Translations under genes and position numbers: made by a program
Assembly (NCBI GenBank): GCA_937937835.1
Contig: CALDBJ010000039.1
Location: 1 to 9,319, forward strand
Reading direction: 5' to 3'
From: an uncultured Collinsella sp.
GTDB taxonomy: Bacteria; Actinomycetota; Coriobacteriia; Coriobacteriales; Coriobacteriaceae
DNA length: 9,319 nucleotides
The notes under the pieces: model-generated
Databases searched by the model: none
Told to the model about the DNA's origin: nothing
What the model saw: only the letters and a program-made list of their open reading frames with translations
In this document: piece by piece, positions 1 to 6,368 of the stretch
How the letters are laid out: each line of letters starts with the position of its first letter
How positions within the stretch are numbered: the stretch's first letter is position 1

Positions 1-55
1 AACGTCGCGGAGACCGGCCTGCTTATGGCCTACCTTTTGCCGCATACCCCCTGTC

Positions 56-98
56 GGCCGAATGCGAATCCCCCACGGGTTCGCATGCGGCCTTTTTT
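56..98 (+). terminator. Strong intrinsic terminator of an upstream gene
   Basis: The arms GGCCG-A-ATGCGAA (56-68) and TTCGCAT-G-CGGCC (80-92) form a 12-pair stem with one A/G mismatch. The loop is C-rich at its 5' side and a run of six T (93-98) follows. This is a textbook rho-independent terminator for rightward transcription. No reading frame on the + strand closes with a stop between position 1 and the stem, so the gene it serves must end before the window starts. Positions 1-55 would then be its 3' untranslated region. Confidence 0.85.
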
Positions 99-127
99 GT
101 TTTTGGTGAGCCCGAGCAGGCCGTTTA

Positions 128-263
128 TCTCGATCTGTAACATCTAGCAGGGATTTTCAATCCTAACTGTTATAGATTTAGACGAACGGGCGACCAGGGC
201 TGAAAGATCTAAATCTGTAACACGTAGCCCACTTTCGACCGTCTACCTGTTACAGATCAAGAC
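128..263. repeat. Left array: two 56-bp palindromic repeats, 80-bp period
   Basis: Unit L1 is 128-183 and unit L2 is 208-263, with starts exactly 80 bp apart and a 24-bp spacer. Each unit has a 5' arm like TCTCGATCTGTAACAYSTAG, about 15 variable bases, and the complementary arm like CTANCTGTTACAGATYRAGAC. In L1 the variable centre also folds (GGATT-TTC-AATCC), so most of the unit is one long hairpin. These two copies have more arm mismatches than the right-hand copies (for example GTTATAGATTTAGAC in L1), so they look older or less constrained. The array lies after the terminator at 56-98 and contains no credible gene. Its function is unknown. Confidence 0.85.
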
Positions 264-317
264 AATAAGATAGTCAAATCCAAACTTTCCAAGCAGTTAT
301 GAAGCATGGTTTCTAGT

Positions 318-392
318 TTTCGGTATCACGAACATACTTTCGGTATCATTTAATGGTATTATGATATCGAAAGTATGTTCGTGATACCGAAA
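318..392. promoter_or_regulatory. Long palindrome overlapping the fic promoter and abutting its RBS
   Basis: Arms 318-349 and 361-392 are 32-base inverted repeats with one mismatch and an 11-base centre. Inside them the motif TTTCGGTATCA occurs twice on the top strand (from 319 and 338). Its complement occurs twice as well: TGATACCGAAA at 382-392 and TGATATCGAAA at 362-372. There are thus four copies in two inverted pairs. A -10-like TATTAT sits at the centre (357-362), and the right arm ends at the first base of the fic Shine-Dalgarno AGGAG (392-396). This is the expected layout of an autoregulatory operator, probably bound by the winged-helix domain of Fic itself. That role is inferred from position and symmetry only. 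Confidence 0.7.
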
Positions 393-400
393 GGAGCCGC

Positions 401-1633
401 ATGCGCCAGTTCGATTACACCACAGTCCCAGCGGAACTCGAAGCAACTCCAATCACCAACCTCCTCCTCTCGATACGCGAGCATAAAGGCCGGCAGCTTG
501 TTCTGAGTCAAGTCAAACCCGAGCTTCTATCGTCCCTTATGGAGGAAGCTAAGATCCAAAGCACCCAATCCTCCAACGGACTTGAGGGAATTGTTACCAC
601 CCAAAAAAGACTCAAAGCGATCATGGCGTATTCCGCCAAGCCAAGCTCCCGCGCAGAGGAAGAAATTGCTGGATACCGAGATGTGCTGTCGCTTATTCAC
701 GAGCAACACGATTCCATTCCCGTAACGCCATCGGTCATTCTGCAGTTGCATCGTGACCTCATGGCGCACACGGCAATCTCGTATGGAGGCCATTGGAAAG
801 ATAGCGATAACGAAATCGTCTCCATTGACGATCAAGGAAATCGATTTGTGCGCTTTAGGCCCCCTTCGGCCCTAGCAACCCCGGGACTTATTAAAGAAGC
901 CTGCCAGTCCCTCAACGATGCTTTATCTCGCCAAGTTTGCGATCCCCTCCTTATATCGCTCCGCTTTATCTTCGATTTTGTTAGCATTCATCCCTTCAAC
1001 GATGGCAATGGCAGGATGAGCCGGCTCCTTACAACGCTGCTGCTCGAAAAGACTGGATACGACGTTGCGCGTTACATCAGCATCGAACGACTTATTGAAG
1101 ACAACAAAACGCTTTACTACAACGCTCTCGCTGCAAGCTCCACTGGATGGAATGAAAATCAAAACACCGAAGTACCCTTTATCCGTTTCATGCTCGGAAC
1201 AACCCTGGCCGCCTACCGACAGCTCGAGCAGCGTACCTTAATTGAATCAAGCACTCGTCCCATGTCGAAGCAAGCGCGCATCGCCGTTCTATTTCAACAG
1301 AGACCCGGCGTCATTAAGAAATCCGACATCCGATCCAACTGCCCCGATATCAGCGAGGTCACCGTTAAACGAACCCTCGGTCAGCTTGTTAGTTGCAGCG
1401 CAATCGAAAAAACAGGAGTGGGTCGTTCGACAGGCTACATACTCAAAGACGTCCATGCTCTAGAACTATTCTTGCAATCCACAATACCCGATAGCGAGGC
1501 CGCAATAACAAAAGAGGCTCCAAAGGATAAGCTCCTTGAACGTATAAACCACGCCGAGGATGAAAGCAAAGAGGGGCTCTATGAAGACTATGATTCATTC
1601 TCAAGGGACATAAAGACGAAATACGGAGTCTAG
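401..1633 (+). CDS. Fic-family protein AMP-transferase with C-terminal winged helix
   Basis: Fic enzymes transfer AMP from ATP to a hydroxyl side chain of a target protein, in the cytoplasm. The signature HPFNDGNGR is complete at residues 197-205: catalytic H197, metal-binding D201, and N203 and R205 for the phosphates. An N-terminal Fic_N-like region (about 15-95) carries an inhibitory motif of the form [S/T]xxxE[G/N], SNGLEG at 58-63. Its E62 would block the ATP pocket, making this a class II self-inhibited Fic needing no separate antitoxin. Residues 288-349 form a winged helix with a recognition-helix-like segment DISEVTVKRTLGQLV. The 410-residue length suits Fic_N-Fic-wHTH proteins. The ATG follows AGGAG by four bases. 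The gene is monocistronic, and the palindrome at 318-392 suggests autoregulation. Its AMPylation target is unknown. Base composition is lower in GC than the flanking galM. Confidence 0.93.
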   Translation: MRQFDYTTVPAELEATPITNLLLSIREHKGRQLVLSQVKPELLSSLMEEAKIQSTQSSNGLEGIVTTQKRLKAIMAYSAKPSSRAEEEIAGYRDVLSLIHEQHDSIPVTPSVILQLHRDLMAHTAISYGGHWKDSDNEIVSIDDQGNRFVRFRPPSALATPGLIKEACQSLNDALSRQVCDPLLISLRFIFDFVSIHPFNDGNGRMSRLLTTLLLEKTGYDVARYISIERLIEDNKTLYYNALAASSTGWNENQNTEVPFIRFMLGTTLAAYRQLEQRTLIESSTRPMSKQARIAVLFQQRPGVIKKSDIRSNCPDISEVTVKRTLGQLVSCSAIEKTGVGRSTGYILKDVHALELFLQSTIPDSEAAITKEAPKDKLLERINHAEDESKEGLYEDYDSFSRDIKTKYGV

Positions 1634-1720
1634 TCATATCTTAGAATAGCCTCATCCTTGTTGCTCAAAGTTATTTGCGCGTCATTGTAAAGCGGTACCC
1701 CCGCGCCGGCAGGGGGGCAG

Positions 1721-2011
1721 ATGTATCGCCTGCCGATCCTGCTGGAGTCGGCAATCAGATAGCGCGTATCGACCTTGCTAAAGGCGAGCTGCTGGATGCG
1801 GCCCTCGTCCATGTTGGACGTGGATACGTCGCCGTCCAGAATACCGTTGGCGCCGATAAACGCCGCATCGATGCCCAGCGCGCGCAGGGTATCCTCGGCC
1901 GTGGGCCCCACAAAGGCGGCGGTGCGGCGGCGGTACATGCCGCCCACCAGGCACAGCTCGCAATCCTCGCGCGCCTCGAGCAGGCTAAAGGCCGAAAGCG
2001 AATTGGTCACA
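1721..2011 (-). pseudogene. Truncated DeoR-family regulator (sensor-domain fragment)
   Basis: This stretch aligns without gaps to 6475-6765, inside the intact DeoR gene. A hand count over 1741-2011 gives 246 of 271 identical bases (about 91%). It encodes the middle of the DeoR sensor domain, including the LVGGMYRRRTAAFVGPTAED region and GANGILDGDVSTSN. The N-terminal helix-turn-helix is absent: similarity stops abruptly at 2011. At the other end, similarity fades near 1708-1720 with a one-base offset. The open frame then runs on into unrelated residues and stops at 1630. Without the DNA-binding domain it cannot act as a repressor. About 17 of the 25 differences are silent, so divergence from the intact copy probably happened mostly while the parent gene was functional. 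Confidence 0.85.
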
Positions 2012-2102
2012 TAGATGAAAGTCAGCTTGTCGGTGACTCGGAGAGCGCCAATGCGATCTCACGACGGTTGCGCTCATTGTCTCAATTAGATACTCAACGA
2101 AA

Positions 2103-2137
2103 TACGGCCCCGCAGCTCAATAAGCTGCAGGGCCGTA
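2103..2137 (-). terminator. Terminator-like hairpin downstream of the PTS EIICB gene
   Basis: TACGGCCCCGCAGCT (2103-2117) and AGCTGCAGGGCCGTA (2123-2137) form a 15-bp stem with one mismatch and a five-base loop (CAATA). It lies 35 bases beyond the EIICB stop on the minus strand. Read leftward, it is followed by TTTCGTTG, a weak U-tract, so termination may be incomplete. It is the only strong hairpin between the permease gene and the DeoR fragment. Confidence 0.7.
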
Positions 2138-2172
2138 CTATACACCGACGAATCAACGACGGAGTGCATCCA

Positions 2173-3867
2173 CTATTTGGCCAGCTCCTGAACGATCCAG
2201 TCAATTGCACCTTCGGGATCGTTGGTAAGGTCGATATACTCCTTGCCCCTTGTGGTGAGCAGTTTAATTCCAAGGCGATCGGTATCGGCCTTCATAGCGT
2301 CATAGTACATGCGTGCCTGGGGTGCCAGAACAATCACGTTGTACTGATCCATCGTCTCATAGTGGCTTCCGTACGCACCGGACTGAGAAACCAGATCGAT
2401 ACCCTTAGCAGCGGCACCTTCGCGAAGAGCATTTGCCAAGAGAGTCGAAGTGCCGGCACCCTGGCAAAGCACAAGCACGCGGATCTGCTCCGCCTTGTCC
2501 TTTACCGCCTCGAGAGCTTTTGCGACATTTTCCTGTGCGGCAATAGCATCTGCATCCGAGGTTCCTGCAGTCTCCTTTGCAGACTCTTCCAAACAAAGCT
2601 GATGGTCATACGCCTTGCAGAACGGATAGTAAATCACAAAGTCAACGACCAACAGCACTGCCATCAATACGAGAGAACGCAGATCGAGACCCGTGGTGAG
2701 GAATGCACCGATTGGGCCGGGAAGCGCCCACGGCATGGTATACATGGGGGCGTTCATTCCAATGACGTCAATGAAAAATTTACCGATAATGGCGTTGACC
2801 ATAGGAGCCACTAGGAAGGGCACGAACATATAGGGATTGAGAACAATCGGCATACCGAAGATAACGGGCTCGTTAACTCCAAAAATCACCGGGATAATCG
2901 ATGCCTTGCCCATGGCTTTAAGCTGCTTGGAGCGCATAAACATGATCAGGATAATAGGAACGATGAACGTGCAGCCAGAACCACCCAGACCGCCGATGAA
3001 GCTTGTAAAGTCCTGCGTGAGAGCAATTGACGGGTGTCCACCTGCTTGGAAAACCTCAAGATTGGTAACGGTATTGCCGTAGAGCGCAGCATTGATCGGA
3101 CTCATGACAACCGAAGCACCGTGGATACCCATAAATTGGAAAAGCGCGACCGCGCCTTCGATAAGCGCCATGCCAGGATAGGTGTCGACCGCGGAGAACA
3201 GCGGCGAGATGAGAGCGGATACCAAATTGGCGAACGGCACAGCAAGCAGCTTGCGGCTCGCAAGATCGATAAAAGCGCACGCAAGGATCGAAAACCCAAA
3301 TGCAAAGATATCGCGAAAACTCTGCGCAATAGAGCCAGGGACCTCTTTGGGGAGCTTGATCGTCACATTATGGCTAATGCACACCTTATAGATATTAACG
3401 GTCAAGAATGCGGCTACGAACGCAGCGAGAAAACCCTTGGTTCCCATATAGCCGGTTTCAAAAACAGATGTATCTGCTCCGCCAATCGAGACAACATCGT
3501 TCGTCACCGATAGCAAGAGCATGCCGCACATGGCGCAAACCATGCACGAGGTGGGGTTGAGAGATTTGCCCGAAGGCATGCTACGGTTCATCGACATTGC
3601 AAGTGAGCTCGCCGTGGTGCCGGCCACCATAATGCCAAGAAGCCCCATGGTATATGCATAGATTTTATTGAAGAAATCCAGCACCTCAGACGGAAGCGTG
3701 ATGCCTACATAGGCAGGGAGCGTCGAAAGAAGAAGGAACAGGCTCGAGAACAGCACAATTGGCATATTCGAGAGAAAGCCATCCTTGATCGCCACCAGAT
3801 AAATGTTCCTCGAGATTTTGTCGAAGAGGGGCTGGTGTTTTTCAAGGAATTTGACGATAGCGTCCAT
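2173..3867 (-). CDS. PTS lactose/cellobiose-family EIICB sugar permease
   Basis: An integral membrane permease that imports a sugar and phosphorylates it. Numbered from ATG 3867 (564 aa), residues 1-425 form the hydrophobic EIIC domain, with GIHG (247-250) and GVNEPVIFG (330-338), typical of the Lac/Cel family. A charged linker (about 430-460) leads to a C-terminal EIIB domain (about 462-564). There VLVLCQGAGTSTLLANAL places the phosphocysteine at C468, followed by GAYGSHYE and VIVLAPQ as in LacE-type EIIB. An in-frame ATG lies five codons upstream, but ATG 3867 has AAAGGA six bases before it and begins MDAIVKFLEKH like homologues. No EIIA or phospho-glycosidase is adjacent, so EIIA must come from elsewhere and the substrate cannot be fixed: lactose, cellobiose or a related glycoside is possible. 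It is divergent from the DUF7916/GntR pair, which probably regulates it. Confidence 0.93.
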   Translation of the reverse strand: MDAIVKFLEKHQPLFDKISRNIYLVAIKDGFLSNMPIVLFSSLFLLLSTLPAYVGITLPSEVLDFFNKIYAYTMGLLGIMVAGTTASSLAMSMNRSMPSGKSLNPTSCMVCAMCGMLLLSVTNDVVSIGGADTSVFETGYMGTKGFLAAFVAAFLTVNIYKVCISHNVTIKLPKEVPGSIAQSFRDIFAFGFSILACAFIDLASRKLLAVPFANLVSALISPLFSAVDTYPGMALIEGAVALFQFMGIHGASVVMSPINAALYGNTVTNLEVFQAGGHPSIALTQDFTSFIGGLGGSGCTFIVPIILIMFMRSKQLKAMGKASIIPVIFGVNEPVIFGMPIVLNPYMFVPFLVAPMVNAIIGKFFIDVIGMNAPMYTMPWALPGPIGAFLTTGLDLRSLVLMAVLLVVDFVIYYPFCKAYDHQLCLEESAKETAGTSDADAIAAQENVAKALEAVKDKAEQIRVLVLCQGAGTSTLLANALREGAAAKGIDLVSQSGAYGSHYETMDQYNVIVLAPQARMYYDAMKADTDRLGIKLLTTRGKEYIDLTNDPEGAIDWIVQELAK

Positions 3868-4005
3868 AACACATCCTTTCATGATTCCCGGGCACGTAAC
3901 GATTTATCCGGACTCAACCGTCGTCGTCCCCGTTTGTATCCACGTATGTAAGTGAATACGTTCTTGTGCGAAATGTAATATCATTTGCGCGATTTGTCAT
4001 AACCA

Positions 4006-4034
4006 ATTCTTTTTCCGCTTTGTCGATATGTCAA
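4006..4034 (-). promoter_or_regulatory. Possible promoter for the EIICB gene
   Basis: On the minus strand a perfect -35 hexamer TTGACA lies at 4034-4029. Seventeen bases further on is AAGAAT (4011-4006), which matches the -10 consensus at four of six positions. The resulting leader to the ATG at 3867 would be about 130 bases. The -35 is good and the -10 is weak, so this remains a candidate only. Confidence 0.35.
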
Positions 4035-4050
4035 GAATTCAAATACTTAT

Positions 4051-4139
4051 TCGGTGAACGGTAGTTGATTAATATAAGGTTTTCCCAGCTAAAGGCTATT
4101 TTTTCCGAGCAGTACAATAAGCTTGCAACCGTTCACCGA
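4051..4139. promoter_or_regulatory. Paired inverted operator-like sites in the divergent promoter region
   Basis: TCGGTGAACGGT at 4051-4062 is repeated exactly, in inverted orientation, as ACCGTTCACCGA at 4128-4139, with 65 bases between. The right copy fills most of the spacer of the rightward promoter (4123-4150). The left copy lies upstream of the leftward TTGACA. Two identical sites in mirror orientation between divergent genes are what a shared regulator, here probably the GntR protein encoded at 5217-5936, would use to control both directions, perhaps by looping. The factor assignment is inference. Confidence 0.55.
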
Positions 4140-4150
4140 TTGGATATAAC
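4123..4150 (+). promoter_or_regulatory. Promoter for the DUF7916-GntR operon
   Basis: The -35 TTGCAA (4123-4128) and -10 TATAAC (4145-4150) are separated by 16 bases. Each differs from the sigma-70 consensus at one position. The operator-like ACCGTTCACCGA (4128-4139) overlaps the -35 end and the spacer, a typical repression site. The predicted start near 4157 gives a leader of about 65 bases. Confidence 0.6.
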
Positions 4151-4159
4151 ATATTGAAT

Positions 4160-4177
4160 ATATTGTTGTAACAATAT
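4160..4177. promoter_or_regulatory. 18-bp AT-rich palindrome just after the promoter
   Basis: ATATTGTT-GT-AACAATAT is a perfect inverted repeat of eight bases per arm with a two-base centre. It sits just downstream of the -10 box TATAAC, at the likely transcription start. Its size and place suit a repressor dimer site of the GntR/UTRA type, separate from the TCGGTGAACGGT pair. No other feature explains it. Binding is inferred only. Confidence 0.45.
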
Positions 4178-4223
4178 TAGAGACAATGTCACAAGCCTGT
4201 CGTTCTAGTCAAAGGAAGTAACA

Positions 4224-5144
4224 ATGCCCAAACGATTACTGAACATGTCCGCATCCGATTTTGCCGCCACGTCACCCATGGATCTAAAGCAGGCAATTCT
4301 GGCTTCCGAGGGACGTACCATCATGGCGGAAAACGTACCCTCTTCCCAATTTCTCGGCGGCGTTACTAATGCAGAAATCGAACGTGCCGCAGGTGCCGAC
4401 CTGCTTCTGTTTAACGCGCTCGATGTGTTCGATCCAGTTATTGCCGGTATTCCAGATGATCTCAATGAAAACCCGGTCACTTGGGTGAAGCGAGCATGCG
4501 GAAGGCCCATTGGCGTCAATCTGGAGCCAGTTGATAACGAGGCAGAGATGTCTGAATCCCGAACGGAAATCCCCATGGGTCGTCGCGTCTCTCCCAAGAC
4601 CTTAGAAAAGGCTAACGAACTCGGATTTGATTTTATTTGCCTCACGGGCAACCCTGGAACCGGCGTCTCCAACGATGCAATCGCCCATTCGATTAAACTC
4701 TCCAAAGAGCATTTCAATGGCCTGGTCATAGCCGGAAAAATGCATGGAGCGGGCGTTGCGGAACCTGTCATGACGCTCGAAATTGCGCGCAAGTTTGTTG
4801 ACCTCGGCGTCGATATCCTTCTCGTGCCAGCCCCCTACACCGTCCCTTGCTTCCAAGAAGCAGACCTGCGCGCCATCGTAGACTTTGTACGATCCCACAA
4901 CGTAGGCAAGTCAATTGAAGAGAAGGTTCTCGTCATGGCGGCGAACGGGACGAGTCAAGACTCCTGCGACAGCGAGACCATTAAGAAAATAGGCCTTGCA
5001 GCAAAAGCAGCCGGCGCTGACCTCCAACATATCGGGGACTCCATGAACGGTATTTGCCTGCCCCAGAATATCTTCACGCTCGGACAAGCCCTTCGTGGAT
5101 ACAGGCATCAGATCGTCATGCTGAGCCGCTCTGTGATACGTTAA
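4224..5144 (+). CDS. DUF7916 family protein ('PEP phosphonomutase-like'), PTS-associated
   Basis: This 306-aa soluble protein belongs to a family found beside lactose/cellobiose PTS genes. It is usually annotated as PEP phosphonomutase or haloacid-dehalogenase-like, with no reaction that I know to be established. Conserved blocks in order are ASEGR (27-31), AGADLLLFNALDV (56-68), GVNLEPV (97-103), CLTGNPGTGV (139-148), IAGKMHGAG (169-177), VPAPYTVP (201-208), NGTSQ (241-245), QHIGD (268-272) and a C-terminal RGYRH (291-295). The regular strand-helix alternation with glycine-rich loops after strands suggests a TIM barrel binding a phosphorylated ligand; this is inference. The start is secure: AAAGGA lies seven bases before the ATG. 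It is divergent from the EIICB gene and 54 bases upstream of the GntR gene, so it likely forms an operon with GntR and works on or senses the sugar the permease brings in. Confidence 0.85.
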   Translation: MPKRLLNMSASDFAATSPMDLKQAILASEGRTIMAENVPSSQFLGGVTNAEIERAAGADLLLFNALDVFDPVIAGIPDDLNENPVTWVKRACGRPIGVNLEPVDNEAEMSESRTEIPMGRRVSPKTLEKANELGFDFICLTGNPGTGVSNDAIAHSIKLSKEHFNGLVIAGKMHGAGVAEPVMTLEIARKFVDLGVDILLVPAPYTVPCFQEADLRAIVDFVRSHNVGKSIEEKVLVMAANGTSQDSCDSETIKKIGLAAKAAGADLQHIGDSMNGICLPQNIFTLGQALRGYRHQIVMLSRSVIR

Positions 5145-5216
5145 GGTTACCTTGCCCACGTTACATCCCGACTGAGGCAACCATCAGGTATAACCAACAT
5201 GCAAACTGAGGCTCTA

Positions 5217-5936
5217 ATGCTCGATACACACGAAAAACGGCCACTCTATTTACAGCTCACCGACGCGCTGCTCAAGCAGATCGTCGATGAATATCAAGCA
5301 GACGATAAACTTCCAACAGAAATGGAACTCTGCGACGAATACGCCGTAAGCAGAACAACCGTCCGACTTGCCATGAGTGAGCTGGAGCGTCGTGGAAGTA
5401 TCTATCGAATCCAAGGTAAGGGATCGTTTGTTGCACCGAAACGCGTTAGCGAGCTCAATTCACTTTTAGACTTTGACTTTGCAAGCCATTGCGATGGCGT
5501 TGATCCGGATGCCATCACCAAACATTTCGGCGGCCTCACATCAGGTCGTCCAATTTCCGTAATGATGCTCCAACAATTTGGATGTCAAAGTCGCGATGAA
5601 ATTCAGCGTCTTGAATTGACCTACGAACTTGAAGGCAGCTTCATAGGCGCTGATACGTTCTTCATTTCAAAGTCGCGCGTTCCGAATAACCAGTTAGATC
5701 TTCAGGCATTTAGCAGAATCATGGACGACTTGTCCAAGTCTATCCAATCTGTTAGGGAAAGCTATAGAGCACGTCAGCTTAGCGATTCCGAAGCCAGTAA
5801 TTATGGTGTTGCAAAACTTCCGGTCATCGAACTGACTCATTATGCTTACGACTCCGGAGGCAAACTAATCTCAATTGTCTGCCGCACCGTCTTAACTGGG
5901 CGAATCCCTTATCAAAACTTTATTTTCAAGTCCTAA
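5217..5936 (+). CDS. GntR-family (HutC/UTRA type) transcriptional regulator
   Basis: A cytoplasmic DNA-binding repressor, 239 aa from this start. Residues about 6-75 are the GntR winged helix: RPLYLQLTDALLKQIV, then KLPTEMELCDEYAVSRTT with the recognition helix SRTTVRLAMSELERRG, and the wing IQGKGSFV. Residues about 100-235 match a UTRA ligand-binding domain, which in this family binds sugar phosphates or related effectors. I prefer ATG 5217 because CTGAGG precedes it at good spacing. An in-frame ATG at 5199 gives 245 aa but has only a distant AGG. The gene follows the DUF7916 gene by a short gap. Its likely job is repression of the divergent EIICB/DUF7916 pair, released by the incoming phosphorylated sugar. 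GC is visibly low: a hand-counted 60-base line (5701-5760) has 25 G+C, against 35 in a galM line. Confidence 0.9.
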   Translation: MLDTHEKRPLYLQLTDALLKQIVDEYQADDKLPTEMELCDEYAVSRTTVRLAMSELERRGSIYRIQGKGSFVAPKRVSELNSLLDFDFASHCDGVDPDAITKHFGGLTSGRPISVMMLQQFGCQSRDEIQRLELTYELEGSFIGADTFFISKSRVPNNQLDLQAFSRIMDDLSKSIQSVRESYRARQLSDSEASNYGVAKLPVIELTHYAYDSGGKLISIVCRTVLTGRIPYQNFIFKS

Positions 5937-5952
5937 TGTTCTTTTTCTTTTG

Positions 5953-6249
5953 TCTCGATCTGTAACACGTAGCCGAGTTTTTAAGTCCTAACCGTTACAG
6001 ATCGAGACAAACAAGGTAGACCCCGCCGAATTGTCTCAATCTGTAACACTAAGACCGGTTTTGGACGTCTAGATGTTACAGATTGAGATGAATGCGCAGG
6101 CCAATCCTCTCAATCTCAATCTGCAACAACTAGCTGAATTATTCGGTCCTAGCTGTTACAGATCGAGACAAACGGAATAGGCCGGGTCAAAAATCTCAAT
6201 CTGTAACATCTGGTTGGTGGTTTCACCCCTACCTGTTACAGGTTGAGAC
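5953..6249. repeat. Right array: four 56-bp palindromic repeats, 80-81-bp period
   Basis: Units lie at 5953-6008 (R1), 6034-6089 (R2), 6114-6169 (R3) and 6194-6249 (R4). Start-to-start distances are 81, 80 and 80. Each has a 5' arm like TCTCAATCTGTAACANCTAG and the complementary 3' arm, around a 15-base variable centre. R3 (CTGAAT-T-ATTCGG) and R4 (GGTG-GTTT-CACC) keep a stem in the centre too. R1 and R2 differ at one arm base, and the opposite arm carries the matching change (CGATC/GATCG against CAATC/GATTG), so pairing is preserved. Spacers of 24-25 bases are only weakly alike. The array starts 17 bases after the GntR stop and lies between convergent genes. It is the same family as the repeats at 128-263. 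Confidence 0.88.
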
Positions 6250-6368
6250 GATTTGATTGTGGGGTCCTCATTTGCGCGTCATATCGCGTAGCGCTGACGC
6301 ACCGGTTTCCACAATGACAGGAGGTAAAAGTCCTCCCGCATCGCCCATTGGCAATCCCGTAGCGTTAG
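6250..6368. other. Intergenic tail between the repeat array and DeoR, with short hairpins
   Basis: There is no gene here. GCGTCA (6276-6281) pairs with TGACGC (6295-6300), and GGAGG (6320-6324) pairs with CCTCC (6332-6336). Neither has a U-tract, so a terminator for the DeoR gene is not clear. The 13-mer ATTTGCGCGTCAT at 6270-6282 recurs at 1673-1685, in the same orientation and on the same side of the DeoR fragment. It looks like part of the duplicated block. Confidence 0.5.

Noticed and set aside
264..400. Antitoxin gene upstream of fic
   Set aside because: No open frame of useful size exists there; the stretch is filled by the palindrome. The inhibitory motif is already inside Fic.
1675..2814. 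379-codon open frame on the + strand
   Set aside because: It runs antisense through both the DeoR fragment and the EIICB C-terminal domain. Its protein shows no recognisable domain and is an artefact of the opposite-strand genes.
5953..6249. CRISPR array, suggested by the regular 80-bp spacing
   Set aside because: The repeated part is a 56-bp palindrome with a variable centre, longer than normal CRISPR repeats. The spacers share weak similarity, and no cas gene is in the window.
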